Source of the DNA: Betaproteobacteria bacterium RIFCSPLOWO2_12_FULL_62_13 | GTDB taxonomy: Bacteria; Pseudomonadota; Gammaproteobacteria; Burkholderiales; SG8-41 | Assembly (NCBI GenBank): GCA_001771985.1 | Contig: MERG01000017.1 | Coordinates: 1-33,732 of the forward strand | Length of the DNA stretch: 33,732 nt | Reading direction: 5' to 3' | Part shown: positions 9,280-18,254 of the stretch, one piece after another | Layout of the letters: each line of letters starts with the position of its first letter | Position numbering within the stretch: position 1 is the stretch's first letter | Notes under the pieces: generated by a model | Told to the model about the DNA's origin: nothing | The model's database searches: none | Seen by the model: only the letters and a program-made list of their open reading frames with translations | Made by a program: the position numbers and the translations under genes

Positions 9280-10614
9280 GTGTCCGCCGACTCGTTCCAG
9301 CCGCTCCATCTCCTCGCCATCAACCTGACGCGGCGCTGCAACCTCGCTTGCGCCCATTGCTACCTGGATGCCGACGCGTTGCGCAGCGGCGCGCGCGACG
9401 AGCTCACAACCGCCGAAGTCCGTAACGTGATCGAAGAGCTCGCGAGCCGCAGTGCGGAGACCATGGTCGTCCTCACCGGCGGCGAGCCGCTATTGCGGCG
9501 CGATCTCGAACAGATCATCGCCTGCGGCGCCGAGCGCGGTCTGGCCATGGTCGTCGGCACTAACGCCACGTTGCTCAGCGAGCGGCGCGCGCGCTCGCTC
9601 AAGCAGGCCGGCGCGCTGGGGCTCGGAATCAGCGTGGATTCGCTCGACGCCGGCTATCACGACCGCTTTCGCGGCTCGCCTGGCGCCTGGCGCAGGACGA
9701 TGGCCGGCATCGACGCGGCGCGCCGCGCGGGCCTCTCGTTTCAGATTCATTTCTCCGTCAGCGAAGGAAATGCGCACGAGTTGCCGGCGATGATCGGGTT
9801 CGCCCGCGCGGCGGGTTCGAGAGCGCTCAACGTGTTCTTTCTCGTGTGCACGGGCCGCGGCGAATCGGTGATCGACCTCTCGCCGCTGCGCTACGAGCAG
9901 GTGCTGAAGGAACTGATCGAAGCGCAGGAACGCTGCCCGGAAATCATCATCCGGCCGCGTTGCGCGCCGCACTTCAAACGCGTCGCCTTTCAGCGCAATC
10001 CCGATTCGGCCCTGAATCGCATCAGCGGCAGGGAGGGCGACGGGTGCATCGCCGGGGTCCATTACTGCCGCATCACGCCAGAGGGCGGGGTCACGGCGTG
10101 TCCCTACGTCGAAGGCGAACAGGGTAACGTGCGCAGCCGGCCGTTCCTGGAGATCTGGGACCACGGCGCGGACTTCCAGCGCCTGCGCTCGCCCGAGCTG
10201 CGCGGCAAGTGCGGGGTCTGCGAGTTCCGGGCGTTGTGCGGTGGCTGCCGTGCGCGTCCCCTCGCTCAAGGCGGTGACATCATGGATGCCGATTCCATGT
10301 GCGCCTATGCGCCGCGGGGCGGAACGCTCATCGCGCCGCTGGGCGCGCGCGCGCTACACGACCTGAACTGGAGTCCAGAAGCCGAGAAGTGCTTGCAGCG
10401 TGTGCCGGCATTTCTGCGCGGCTTGGTCAGGAAGCGCGCCGAAGCGTATGTCGCCGGCCTGGGCCAAGACACCGTGCTCCCCGATCACCTTTCGCAGCTC
10501 GCTGCTAGGCGGTTTGGAGGGGGCGGCCCCACGCCGCCCGAGCGTTTTCCTGCGCGAAGCAGCGCGCCGCATCTCGAGGAGCGCGAGCCCCTCGAGCCGG
10601 GAGCGGGGCCATGA
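9280..10614 (+). CDS. Radical SAM/SPASM protein, NirJ/AhbD-like, with C-terminal PCP_red-like domain
   Basis: 'NLTRRCNLACAHCY' CxxxCxxC; C-terminal 'GCIAGVHYCRITPEGGVTACPY...GKCGVCEFRALCGGCRAR...MCAY' as in heme d1/alternative heme biosynthesis radical SAM enzymes; then 'LNWSPEAEKCLQRVPAFLRGLVRKRAEAYV'. GTG start. Confidence 0.88.
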   Translation: MSADSFQPLHLLAINLTRRCNLACAHCYLDADALRSGARDELTTAEVRNVIEELASRSAETMVVLTGGEPLLRRDLEQIIACGAERGLAMVVGTNATLLSERRARSLKQAGALGLGISVDSLDAGYHDRFRGSPGAWRRTMAGIDAARRAGLSFQIHFSVSEGNAHELPAMIGFARAAGSRALNVFFLVCTGRGESVIDLSPLRYEQVLKELIEAQERCPEIIIRPRCAPHFKRVAFQRNPDSALNRISGREGDGCIAGVHYCRITPEGGVTACPYVEGEQGNVRSRPFLEIWDHGADFQRLRSPELRGKCGVCEFRALCGGCRARPLAQGGDIMDADSMCAYAPRGGTLIAPLGARALHDLNWSPEAEKCLQRVPAFLRGLVRKRAEAYVAGLGQDTVLPDHLSQLAARRFGGGGPTPPERFPARSSAPHLEEREPLEPGAGP

Positions 10615-12071
10615 TCGGGACGGCGCGCACGCAGCGCGTGCCCGGTGACGCCGCGGACGTGGATGTTCTGGTGGTTGGCGGCGGCATCTCTGGCTTGGCA
10701 ACGGCCTGGTGGTTACAGCGCGAAGGGATCACCGTAGAGCTGTGGGAGCGCGACGCCCGCCCCGGCGGAAAGATCCGCACCGATGCGGCTGGAGGCTACG
10801 TGAGCGAGCGGGCGGCCGCGCTGATGATGAATTTCCGCCCCGAGGTGACGCAGTTACTCGCCGAGAGCGGTCTGGACGCAGCGAAAGCACCGCGTTCGGC
10901 CGGCGCGGCCCGCCGCTACCTCGTGGAGCAGGGGCGCCTCGTTGCAGTGCCGACAGCGATGGGCGCAATGCTCGGCTCGCCGCTATGGAGCGCGCGCGGC
11001 AGGCTGCGCGTGCTCCTGGAACCCTTCGTTCCGAGAGGCGGGCATGCCGGCGAGACGGTGAGCGAATTCGTCAGCAGGCGGCTTGGGCGCGAGCTGCTCG
11101 AAAAAGCGATGGAGCCGTTCATCGCAGGGCCGCTGGCTTCGGACCCGGATCGGGCGGAGGCGCGCGCCACGCTGCCGCGCCTGAAGGCGCTGGAGCAGCG
11201 TTACGGGAGCATCGCGGCGGGGGTGCTCGTTCACAAGCTCCTCGGGCGCCGTACGGCGCATCCCACCGAGACTTTCTCGTTCGAGGGCGGCATGGCGACG
11301 CTGATCCGGGTACTCGCCGCGACACCCGGAGTCCGCCTACGCGCCGGGAGGGCTGCAACCGGCTTGGAGCCGCGTGCAAGCACGTGGCGCGTGACGGGTT
11401 GCGGTGCGCAAGGCGAATGCGCGGTGTCGGCCCGGCACGTGGTGCTGGGCGTTCCGGCATCCGCAGCCGCGCAGCTGCTCGTGCCGGTCGACAGGGAACT
11501 GGCCGGGCTGCTTCGCGGTATCGAGTATGCGCCGCTCGTCGTCGTGCACCTGGGACTGCCTCGCCCGGCGATCGAGCATCCGCTCGACGGCGCGGGATTT
11601 CTCGTGCCGCGCCGCGAGGGCCTGCCCCTCAACGGCAACTTGTGGATGAGCTCGCTCTTTCCCGGCCGCGCACCGGAGGGATACGCGCTTCTCACCTCGT
11701 ATCTCGGCGGTGCGCGCCGGCCGCAGGCGTTCGACTGGGACGAGGAGCGCGCGATCTCGACCGTGCTCGCAACACTGAAGCCACTGTTGAACATCGGGGG
11801 AACGCCGGCGATCGCGCGAATCCACCGGCACCGCTACGCGTTGCCGCTCTATCACGGGGACTATCTCGGACGGCTTGCGGCGATCGATGCGCGTCTTTCT
11901 CCGCTGCCGGGCCTGCATCTCGTGGCGAATTACCGCGGGGGCGTGTCGGTACGCGACCGCATCGCTTGCGGGCGGGCGGCCGCCGGCAGCATCGCCACGG
12001 CGCTCGGCAAGCGGCCAAGCGCGACGGTCGACGCGCAGAGCAGTCCCGCCCTGGGCGCCGCAACCGCTTGA
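10611..12071 (+). CDS. hemY: Protoporphyrinogen/coproporphyrinogen oxidase, HemY-type FAD protein
   Basis: 'VDVLVVGGGISGLATAWWLQREGITVELWERDARPGGKIRT' Rossmann/FAD motif; overall HemY-like ('FIAGPLASDPDRAEARATLPRL'; 'YRGGVSVRDRIACGRAAA'). ATGA overlap with the preceding gene. Confidence 0.85.
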   Translation: MIGTARTQRVPGDAADVDVLVVGGGISGLATAWWLQREGITVELWERDARPGGKIRTDAAGGYVSERAAALMMNFRPEVTQLLAESGLDAAKAPRSAGAARRYLVEQGRLVAVPTAMGAMLGSPLWSARGRLRVLLEPFVPRGGHAGETVSEFVSRRLGRELLEKAMEPFIAGPLASDPDRAEARATLPRLKALEQRYGSIAAGVLVHKLLGRRTAHPTETFSFEGGMATLIRVLAATPGVRLRAGRAATGLEPRASTWRVTGCGAQGECAVSARHVVLGVPASAAAQLLVPVDRELAGLLRGIEYAPLVVVHLGLPRPAIEHPLDGAGFLVPRREGLPLNGNLWMSSLFPGRAPEGYALLTSYLGGARRPQAFDWDEERAISTVLATLKPLLNIGGTPAIARIHRHRYALPLYHGDYLGRLAAIDARLSPLPGLHLVANYRGGVSVRDRIACGRAAAGSIATALGKRPSATVDAQSSPALGAATA

Positions 12072-12452
12072 CCGAGGCGCCGGTGAGCCGCATCCTCGTC
12101 GTCGACGACGACATCGCGAGCTGCCGCACGATGGCCCTCCATCTCGGCGGCGAGGGCCACGAGGTGCGCGTTGCCCACACCTTCGAAGACGGCCTCGCCG
12201 CTGCGCGAGCCGCTGCACCGCAGTTGGTAATCCTCGATATCCGCATACCCGGAAAGGGCGGTCTGGAGGGGCTGCGCGATTTGAAGCGCGAATTCCCCAA
12301 TACGCCTGTCATAATGATTACCGCGTTTCCACGACCGGGACTCCCGACTCGAAGCCATGGAACGAGGGGCGGACGACTACATCGCCAAACCGGTGGACCT
12401 CAACGAGTTGGACGCAGCGGTGGCTAAGGCGGATCCATCGGGATTAAGCTAG
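12068..12452 (+). pseudogene. Response regulator receiver protein with apparent +1 frameshift
   Basis: 'SRILVVDDDIASCRTMALHLGGEGHEVRVAHTFEDGLAAARAAAPQLVILDIRIPGKGGLEGLRDLKREFPNTPVIMITAF' then shifts; removing one T from TTT at 12326-12328 restores 'HDRDSRLEAMERGADDYIAKPVDLNELDAAVAKADPSGLS*'. Could be a sequencing error. Confidence 0.75.
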
Positions 12453-12458
12453 GCGGTG

Positions 12459-14345
12459 ATGGAAACGAGCCAAGTCAAGCGCAGATCCCGGCCGGGGCTA
12501 CGTGGCAAGCTCGTCTTGGCGATCCTCGGTGCGGGTTCGGTGCCGATCGTCGTCGGCCTGTCGGTGGCGTACTTCGAGGCGACGAGCGAACTGCAGACTG
12601 TGGTCGGTGAGAGCTTCAAGGCGCTCGCGGAGGATAGCGCTTCGAGGGTCGAGGCCGAGATCCAGCGCATCGTCGCCTATGATCGCCGACTCGCAGAACA
12701 GGCTGCGGGCGACCGCGCGGTGTGAGCAGAGCTTTCGGGCACGGCGCCTCATGGGGCCGCCGCGCCCTCCTTTCACTGGCCCGCGGCGCACGAGACCGGC
12801 GTCGAGCGATGGACGCTGCGGGCCTCGACGGTGACCGGCCTGAGCACCGATCGCCTCGGTCAGGGGGCCGAAGCGGGGGCTCGCTCGGGGGCGCCGGCCA
12901 AGTCCACCCTTTCGGGCCTGCGTCTCGGAGGCCAAGCGCAGCGCTATCTATTCCGCGTTTCGACACCGATCGGCGACCCCGCGGGTGGGGACCTGCTCGG
13001 TTGGCTAGACCGCGAATACGACGTGAAGAACTTGCTCGACCCCCTCATCTATCCAATCCGTTTCGGGGCCACCGGCCATGTGATGCTCATCGACAATCGC
13101 GGCGCGATCGTCAGTTGTCCGCTGCTCGCAACCGGCAGCCGCATCTCCGACTGGCGCGAGCTGGAGGGCGTGGTGCACGGCGAGCCGGGATGGTCCACCG
13201 CCTATAACGACGGGCACGGCGGGCGCAAGTTCTCGATCATCGGCCACGCGCCACTGCGCACCGTGAACGACGTGCTGGAGACGGGCGTCTCCTGGCACAT
13301 GTTCGTGTGGCAGGACTCGCGCGAGATCTTCGCCCCGGCGCGCAGCCTGCTCGCCGGCATGACGCTGGCCGGTCTCTTTGCGCTCAGCCTGCTCGCGATC
13401 CTAGGTTATTACGCGAGCCGGCGCATCGTCGAGCCGATTCGCAGGCTTGGTGAGGAGGCCGCGCACATCGCAGGCGGCGACTTGAACCGGCCCCTCGACA
13501 TCCGCACGCATGACGAGATCGAGGACCTCGCCGAGAAGTTCGACGACATGCGGGTTCAGCTTCGCAAGCTGATCGGTCATCTCGAAGAGCAGGTCGAGCA
13601 GCGCACGCGGGCGCTTCAGGACACGCAGGCCGAGAAAGACCGGGTCGTCGAGAGCCTCATCCAAGCGGAGAAGATGGCCGCGATCGGCACCCTGGCGAGC
13701 GGGATCGGGCACGAGATCAACAACCCGTTGTACGCGATTCTGGGCAAGGCGGAGGCGATCCGCGACGAAACGGATCCCGCCCGGCGCCGGCAATACAGCG
13801 ACGATATCATCAGGCGCTCCAAGCAGATAGCGACCATCGTCGAGGATCTCTCAGGTTACGTGCGCCCGGGAAGCCAGCGGGACTGGGTGCTGGTGAACGT
13901 GAACCATCAGCTTTCTGAAGCGATCGCTCTCGCCCGGCATTCGCTGCTCAGCGACCACGTGGAATTCCGCAAGCGCCTGGGGGCGGTGGGCGGCGTCGCG
14001 GCCAAGCCGGACGAGATCCGGCAGGCCTTCTTCAACGTTATCCGGAACGCGATCCAGGCGATGCAGGGCCGCGGGATACTCGAAGTGGCGAGTGACATGG
14101 ACGAGGGCGGCATCCGCGTCAGCATCCGCGACGCCGGGCCGGGGATCCCGAAGGAGCAGCAGCGCAAGATCTTCGATCCGTTCTTCACGACCAAGGGCCC
14201 GGACGAGGGCGAGGGGCTCGGTCTGTACATCGTCCAGCAGATCGTGAAGAAATACGGCGGCTCGGTCGCCGTGCAGAGCGAGGAGGGACAGGGAACGACG
14301 TTCACGTTCCGCTTTCCGGCCAGCCAGCCATTACCCGACAGGTGA
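12459..14345 (+). pseudogene. Membrane sensor histidine kinase (dCache/HAMP/HisKA/HATPase) interrupted by in-frame TGA at 12723-12725
   Basis: ORF 12456..12725 and ORF 12831..14345 are in the same frame; between them the frame reads 'AELSGTAPHGAAAPSFHWPAAHETGVERWTLRASTVTGLSTD' with no other stop. 'IGHEINNPLYAILGKAEAI' H-box and 'DAGPGIPKEQQRKIFDPFFTTKGPDEGEGLGLYIV'. Confidence 0.8.
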
Positions 14346-14351
14346 GACCCC

Positions 14352-14753
14352 ATGCAGCACCACGTACTTGTGATTGATGATGAACCGGAAGTCCACGAGG
14401 TGATCCGGCTGCAGCTCAGCGGCACGCGCTACCAGGTTCTCGCTGCCGCCGACGGCGAGCAGGGCATCCGGCTTCTGGAGGCCAATGCCTTGACCGTCGA
14501 TGTGATCATCTGCGACGTGCGCATGCCCAAGATCAGCGGTGTCGAGGCCGTCGCCTATTTCCGGCGCGAGTACCCCTCCACGCCGGTCATCGTGCTGACC
14601 GGCTATCCGGACGTGAACCTCGCGGTGCAGTTTCTGAAGCAGGGCGCGCTGGAATATCTCATCAAGCCTGTCGATAAGGAAAAGCTCGTCGAGGCGGTGG
14701 ACCAAGCCGCCGCCCAACGCACCCTTTTCAGCGGGCCCAGGCCGAACGAGTGA
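14352..14753 (+). CDS. Single-domain response regulator
   Basis: 133 aa CheY-like: 'HVLVIDDEPEVHEVIRLQLS', 'DVIICDVRMPKISG', 'VIVLTGYPD', 'YLIKPVDKEKL'. Confidence 0.93.
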   Translation: MQHHVLVIDDEPEVHEVIRLQLSGTRYQVLAAADGEQGIRLLEANALTVDVIICDVRMPKISGVEAVAYFRREYPSTPVIVLTGYPDVNLAVQFLKQGALEYLIKPVDKEKLVEAVDQAAAQRTLFSGPRPNE

Positions 14754-14765
14754 TTCCCCGCCTCC

Positions 14766-14790
14766 GGGGCATGACTGGGGCATGACGGGG
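14766..14790 (+). repeat. Tandem 11-bp direct repeat GGGGCATGACT/GGGGCATGACG
   Basis: GGGGCATGAC at 14766-14775 and 14777-14786, followed by GGGG; about 180 bp upstream of the sigma54 promoter. Confidence 0.55.
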
Positions 14791-14965
14791 CTGCTCCTGG
14801 TCGGCGCCCTCGATGGATCTCGGGAACGAAACGGCTCGCGCTCCAGCGCGGGCGGAAACGGATCATTCCAGCGATTCCAGGCCGCATTCGCGCCTGTCGT
14901 CGAAACGCTTCGATATCGCAATGATCTGACGAATCTTGTCTTCGCGGCAATCTGCGGTGCAGCGC

Positions 14966-14981
14966 TGGCACGTTTGATGCT
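14966..14981 (+). promoter_or_regulatory. Sigma54 (-24/-12) promoter upstream of the redox operon
   Basis: TGGCACGTTTGATGCT: one mismatch to TGGCACrNNNNTTGCw, correct GG-GC spacing, 60-75 nt upstream of the first operon gene. Confidence 0.78.
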
Positions 14982-15040
14982 TAACCGATAGAAGGATTTT
15001 CCCGAGTTATTGCCACGAATGAAAGAAAAGGGAGACGGAA

Positions 15041-15823
15041 TTGGTGACAGCCCGCAAGCGAACGGTAGGAACTTTTTTAGCGTTGACATTGACTGCGGTG
15101 GCCCCCGTTGCCGGCGCGGCATATACCGAGCAGGCCGTGGCGAAGGGCGGCAGCATCAGCGGCAAAGTGACTTTCCAGGGAGTACTCCCCGCGGACGCGG
15201 TGGAAAAGATCACGATCACCAAGAATCCCGAGGTCTGCGACGAGGACAAGACCGGTTATCGCGAAGTGGTCTGGGTCGATGTCAAGGACGGCGCATTGCG
15301 CGGCGCTTTCGTGTTCATCGACAAGATCGACGCCGGCAAGAAGTGGCCCGCGCCCAAGGCCGCCAAGTATGTGGTCGACCAGAAGGGCTGCCGGTTCCGT
15401 CCCTGGGCGCAGGTAATGAAGAGCGGCCCGCTCACGATCAAGCACAGCGATCCGGCGACGGTGCTGCACAACATCAACGCGCGCGAAATGATCGGCGTGG
15501 AGAAGAACCGGATTGTCAGGCGCACCATCTTCAACTTCGCCCAGCCCGACCCGGGCGAGATCGTCAAGGAGCTGAGGACGCAGCGCTCGCATTACGTATC
15601 CCTCAACTGCGAAGCGCACAACTTCATGTTCGGTTTCATGATGGCCCCCGAGCACCCCTACGCCGTGGTCGTCAACGAAGACGGTTCGTACACGCTCGAC
15701 GATGTGCCGCCCGGGGACTACACGGTCCTCGCCTGGCATCCCAGGTTCGGACTCAAGGAAGCGAAGGTCACCGTGCCCCCAGGCGGCAAGGCGCAGGCCA
15801 GCTTCACTTTCTCGGCCAAATGA
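15041..15823 (+). CDS. Exported cupredoxin-like/carboxypeptidase-regulatory-like protein
   Basis: Signal peptide; 'GGSISGKVTFQG', H-rich 'VLHNINAR', 'SLNCEAHNFMFGFMMAPEHPYAVVVNEDGSYTLDDVPPGDYTVLAWHP' with possible Cu ligands C-x2-H-x2-M. Start TTG 15041 or GTG 15044. Confidence 0.75.
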   Translation: MVTARKRTVGTFLALTLTAVAPVAGAAYTEQAVAKGGSISGKVTFQGVLPADAVEKITITKNPEVCDEDKTGYREVVWVDVKDGALRGAFVFIDKIDAGKKWPAPKAAKYVVDQKGCRFRPWAQVMKSGPLTIKHSDPATVLHNINAREMIGVEKNRIVRRTIFNFAQPDPGEIVKELRTQRSHYVSLNCEAHNFMFGFMMAPEHPYAVVVNEDGSYTLDDVPPGDYTVLAWHPRFGLKEAKVTVPPGGKAQASFTFSAK

Positions 15824-15852
15824 TTCGGCGAACGTCCAAGGAGGCGTTACGT

Positions 15853-17010
15853 ATGAGCACATCGACAAGATCCGCTTCGTTGCTGTGGTTGGCCGTTACG
15901 GGCGCGGCAGCGGCGGCCCTCATGGGCATGTCCGGACTTTCCTGTGCCCAGGGCTTCCCGGCGATCGGTCCGCTGCCGGCCAAGAAGGCGCCCAATCCAG
16001 GGCAGGTGGAGATGGGCCGGCGGCTGTTTTTCGATCCGCGCATCTCGGGCGATGGCGCGATCAGCTGCGCGAGCTGCCACGATCCGAAGCAGGGATTCAC
16101 GAGGCAGGTGGATAACAAGGGCAAGCCGCAGGCGCTGTCGGACGCCTATCCCGGCACGAGCCATTTCCGCAACTCGCCCACGCTCATCAATACCACTTAC
16201 AAGGCGGGCTTCGCGAATGCCGGCTGGGGCTGGGCCGGGCACATGGGCGCGGACCTGAACGACGTGGTGCGGGACATGCTCACCGAGACCCTGGTGATGA
16301 ACATGGACATGCGTCTCATGCACGAGCGCATGAAGCAGGACCCGGTGTACGTGAAGATGTGCCAGGAGAGTTTCAAGGGCGAGTGCAGCTCTGGCAAGGC
16401 GCGTAGCGCCCTGGTGGCCTTCATGGACACCCTCGTCTCCAGGGATGCGCCGTTCGACACTGGCAAGATGTCCGACGAGGCGAAGCGCGGACGGGGGCTC
16501 TTCGAAGGCAAGGCGGGCTGCATCGCGTGCCATAACGGGCCGTACTTCTCCGACGCCGAGCCGCACAACACGGGCGTGCCGGAGAACATGGAAGTCTTCA
16601 AGGACCCCGTGCGGCACCTGACTTACCGTGCAGCGATGTCCAATCACGGTGTGCCCAGGACCGAAATCTGGCGGCGCGACGTGGGCTATTTCCTCGCGAG
16701 CAAGAACTACGCCGACGTCGGTAAGTTCATCACGCCGACCTTGAGGGAACTCAAGTACACCGCGCCGTACATGCATAACGGCGTCTTCAGCACGCTGGCG
16801 GAAGTGGTCGATTTCTACGACCGAGGCGGCGGCCGCGACGATCCGCTGGCGGCGGAACTGAAGCCACTGGGGCTCAGCGCGGAGGAAAAGAAGGATCTGA
16901 TCGCCTTCCTCGAAAGCCTGAGCAGCACCGCCCCGGTGACAGTCCAGCCGGTGGCGGACATTCCCAAAGAGTACGCACCGATCAAGAACTTTCTGGGCGC
17001 GCACAACTAA
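15853..17010 (+). CDS. Di-heme cytochrome c peroxidase/MauG-like protein (idrP1/P2-like)
   Basis: Signal peptide; CASCH and CIACH; 'GRRLFFDPRISGDGAISCASCHDPKQGFT', 'TPTLRELKYTAPYMHNGVFSTLAEVVDFYDRGGG'. AAGGAGG RBS at ~15839. Confidence 0.92.
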   Translation: MSTSTRSASLLWLAVTGAAAAALMGMSGLSCAQGFPAIGPLPAKKAPNPGQVEMGRRLFFDPRISGDGAISCASCHDPKQGFTRQVDNKGKPQALSDAYPGTSHFRNSPTLINTTYKAGFANAGWGWAGHMGADLNDVVRDMLTETLVMNMDMRLMHERMKQDPVYVKMCQESFKGECSSGKARSALVAFMDTLVSRDAPFDTGKMSDEAKRGRGLFEGKAGCIACHNGPYFSDAEPHNTGVPENMEVFKDPVRHLTYRAAMSNHGVPRTEIWRRDVGYFLASKNYADVGKFITPTLRELKYTAPYMHNGVFSTLAEVVDFYDRGGGRDDPLAAELKPLGLSAEEKKDLIAFLESLSSTAPVTVQPVADIPKEYAPIKNFLGAHN

Positions 17011-17026
17011 GCATGGAGGTCGAACG

Positions 17027-18244
17027 ATGAGACCGAGCAATGTAGCACTGTATCTGCCGGTGCTTCTGATGTGCGGATTTTTGGCCGCGGGCGCGGCGAA
17101 CGTGCTGGCCGCGGGGGATCCGCCGCGGCTGGCGCCGCTGCCGCCGGTGCCGGAGCCCTCCGACAACAAGACGACCAAGGCGAAGGCCGAGCTCGGCAGG
17201 CTCCTGTTCTTCGATCCCAAGATCACCGGCGATGCGAGCCTCTCCTGCGGTGACTGCCACGTACCGAGGCAGGGCTGGGGTTTGGCCGATCCGATCTCCC
17301 GCGGCTATCCGGGTACCGTCCACTGGCGCAACTCCCAGACTGTGGTGAATACCGCCTACCTCGCGAAGCTCTTCTGGCAAGGCGATGCCGGAAGCCTCGA
17401 GGCCCAGGCCGAGGCGGCGAACACCGGCGCGGTCGCCGGCAACGGCTCGAACGACGTCATGGAGGCCAGGCTGCGCCAGACCCCGGAATATATCAAGCGC
17501 TTCAGGGAGGCCTTCGGCACCGAGCGGCCGCTCATCAACGACGCGTGGTACGCGATCGCCGCCTTCGAGCGGGCCGAGCTCATCCAGAAGGACAACCCCT
17601 TGGACCGCTATCTGACGGGCGACAAGAACGCGCTGTCGGCGAAAGCGGTCAAGGGAAAGCAGCTCTTCGAGGGCAAGGCCAACTGCATCCAGTGCCACAA
17701 CGGCCCCATGCTCACGGACGAGAAGTACTACAACCTGGGCGTGCCGCGGCCGAAGGAGTTCGAGGAGACAGGGCTCAACCAGGTCACCTATCGCTGGGAG
17801 ATCTACCAGAAGGGGCTCCACGAGCAGCGCTACCGGCAATGGAAGGATGATCCGGGGCTTTATCACACCACCGCGTGGGTGCGGGATGCCGGCAAGCACC
17901 GCACCGCGCCCCTTCGCTACATCAAGTACACCGCGCCCTACATGCACGCGGGGCAGTTCTTCACCCTGGAAGAAGTCATCGACTTCTACGACAAGGGCGG
18001 CGGCGAGAACGAGTTCACCAAGCGCTACGGCAACAAGACCAGGATCCTGAAGCCCTTGAATCTGACCAAGGACGAGAAGGAGGCGCTGATAGCGTTTCTC
18101 GAAGAGCTGAGCGGTGAGGAGATCAAGATGGCGGTTCCCAAGGTGCCATCGTACGCGGTGAAGCCCGACGTACCCGGGCTGACGCAGGCGCAAGCGAAGC
18201 GCATCGGCCTCGAGAGGCATCTCCCCGCAATTGGGAAGAAATAA
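17027..18244 (+). CDS. Di-heme cytochrome c peroxidase/MauG-like protein (idrP1/P2-like), second copy
   Basis: CGDCH and CIQCH; 'GRLLFFDPKITGDASLSCGDCHVPRQGW', 'YIKYTAPYMHAGQFFTLEEVIDFYDKGGG'. Confidence 0.92.
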   Translation: MRPSNVALYLPVLLMCGFLAAGAANVLAAGDPPRLAPLPPVPEPSDNKTTKAKAELGRLLFFDPKITGDASLSCGDCHVPRQGWGLADPISRGYPGTVHWRNSQTVVNTAYLAKLFWQGDAGSLEAQAEAANTGAVAGNGSNDVMEARLRQTPEYIKRFREAFGTERPLINDAWYAIAAFERAELIQKDNPLDRYLTGDKNALSAKAVKGKQLFEGKANCIQCHNGPMLTDEKYYNLGVPRPKEFEETGLNQVTYRWEIYQKGLHEQRYRQWKDDPGLYHTTAWVRDAGKHRTAPLRYIKYTAPYMHAGQFFTLEEVIDFYDKGGGENEFTKRYGNKTRILKPLNLTKDEKEALIAFLEELSGEEIKMAVPKVPSYAVKPDVPGLTQAQAKRIGLERHLPAIGKK

Positions 18245-18254
18245 GGAGTTTCAA

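Noticed and set aside
12723-12725. In-frame TGA in the second sensor kinase as a possible selenocysteine codon
   Set aside because: A GC-rich hairpin follows, but with no GGU in an apical loop at the right distance, and it lies in a variable sensor region with no redox motif.
14782-14991. 69-aa ORF upstream of the redox operon
   Set aside because: Contains the sigma54 promoter and repeats; no RBS or homology evident.
15010-15852. N-terminal extension of the 666-aa ORF 15010..17010
   Set aside because: Overlaps the cupredoxin-like gene in another frame and is R/G/Q-rich; the real start is ATG 15853 with an RBS and signal peptide.
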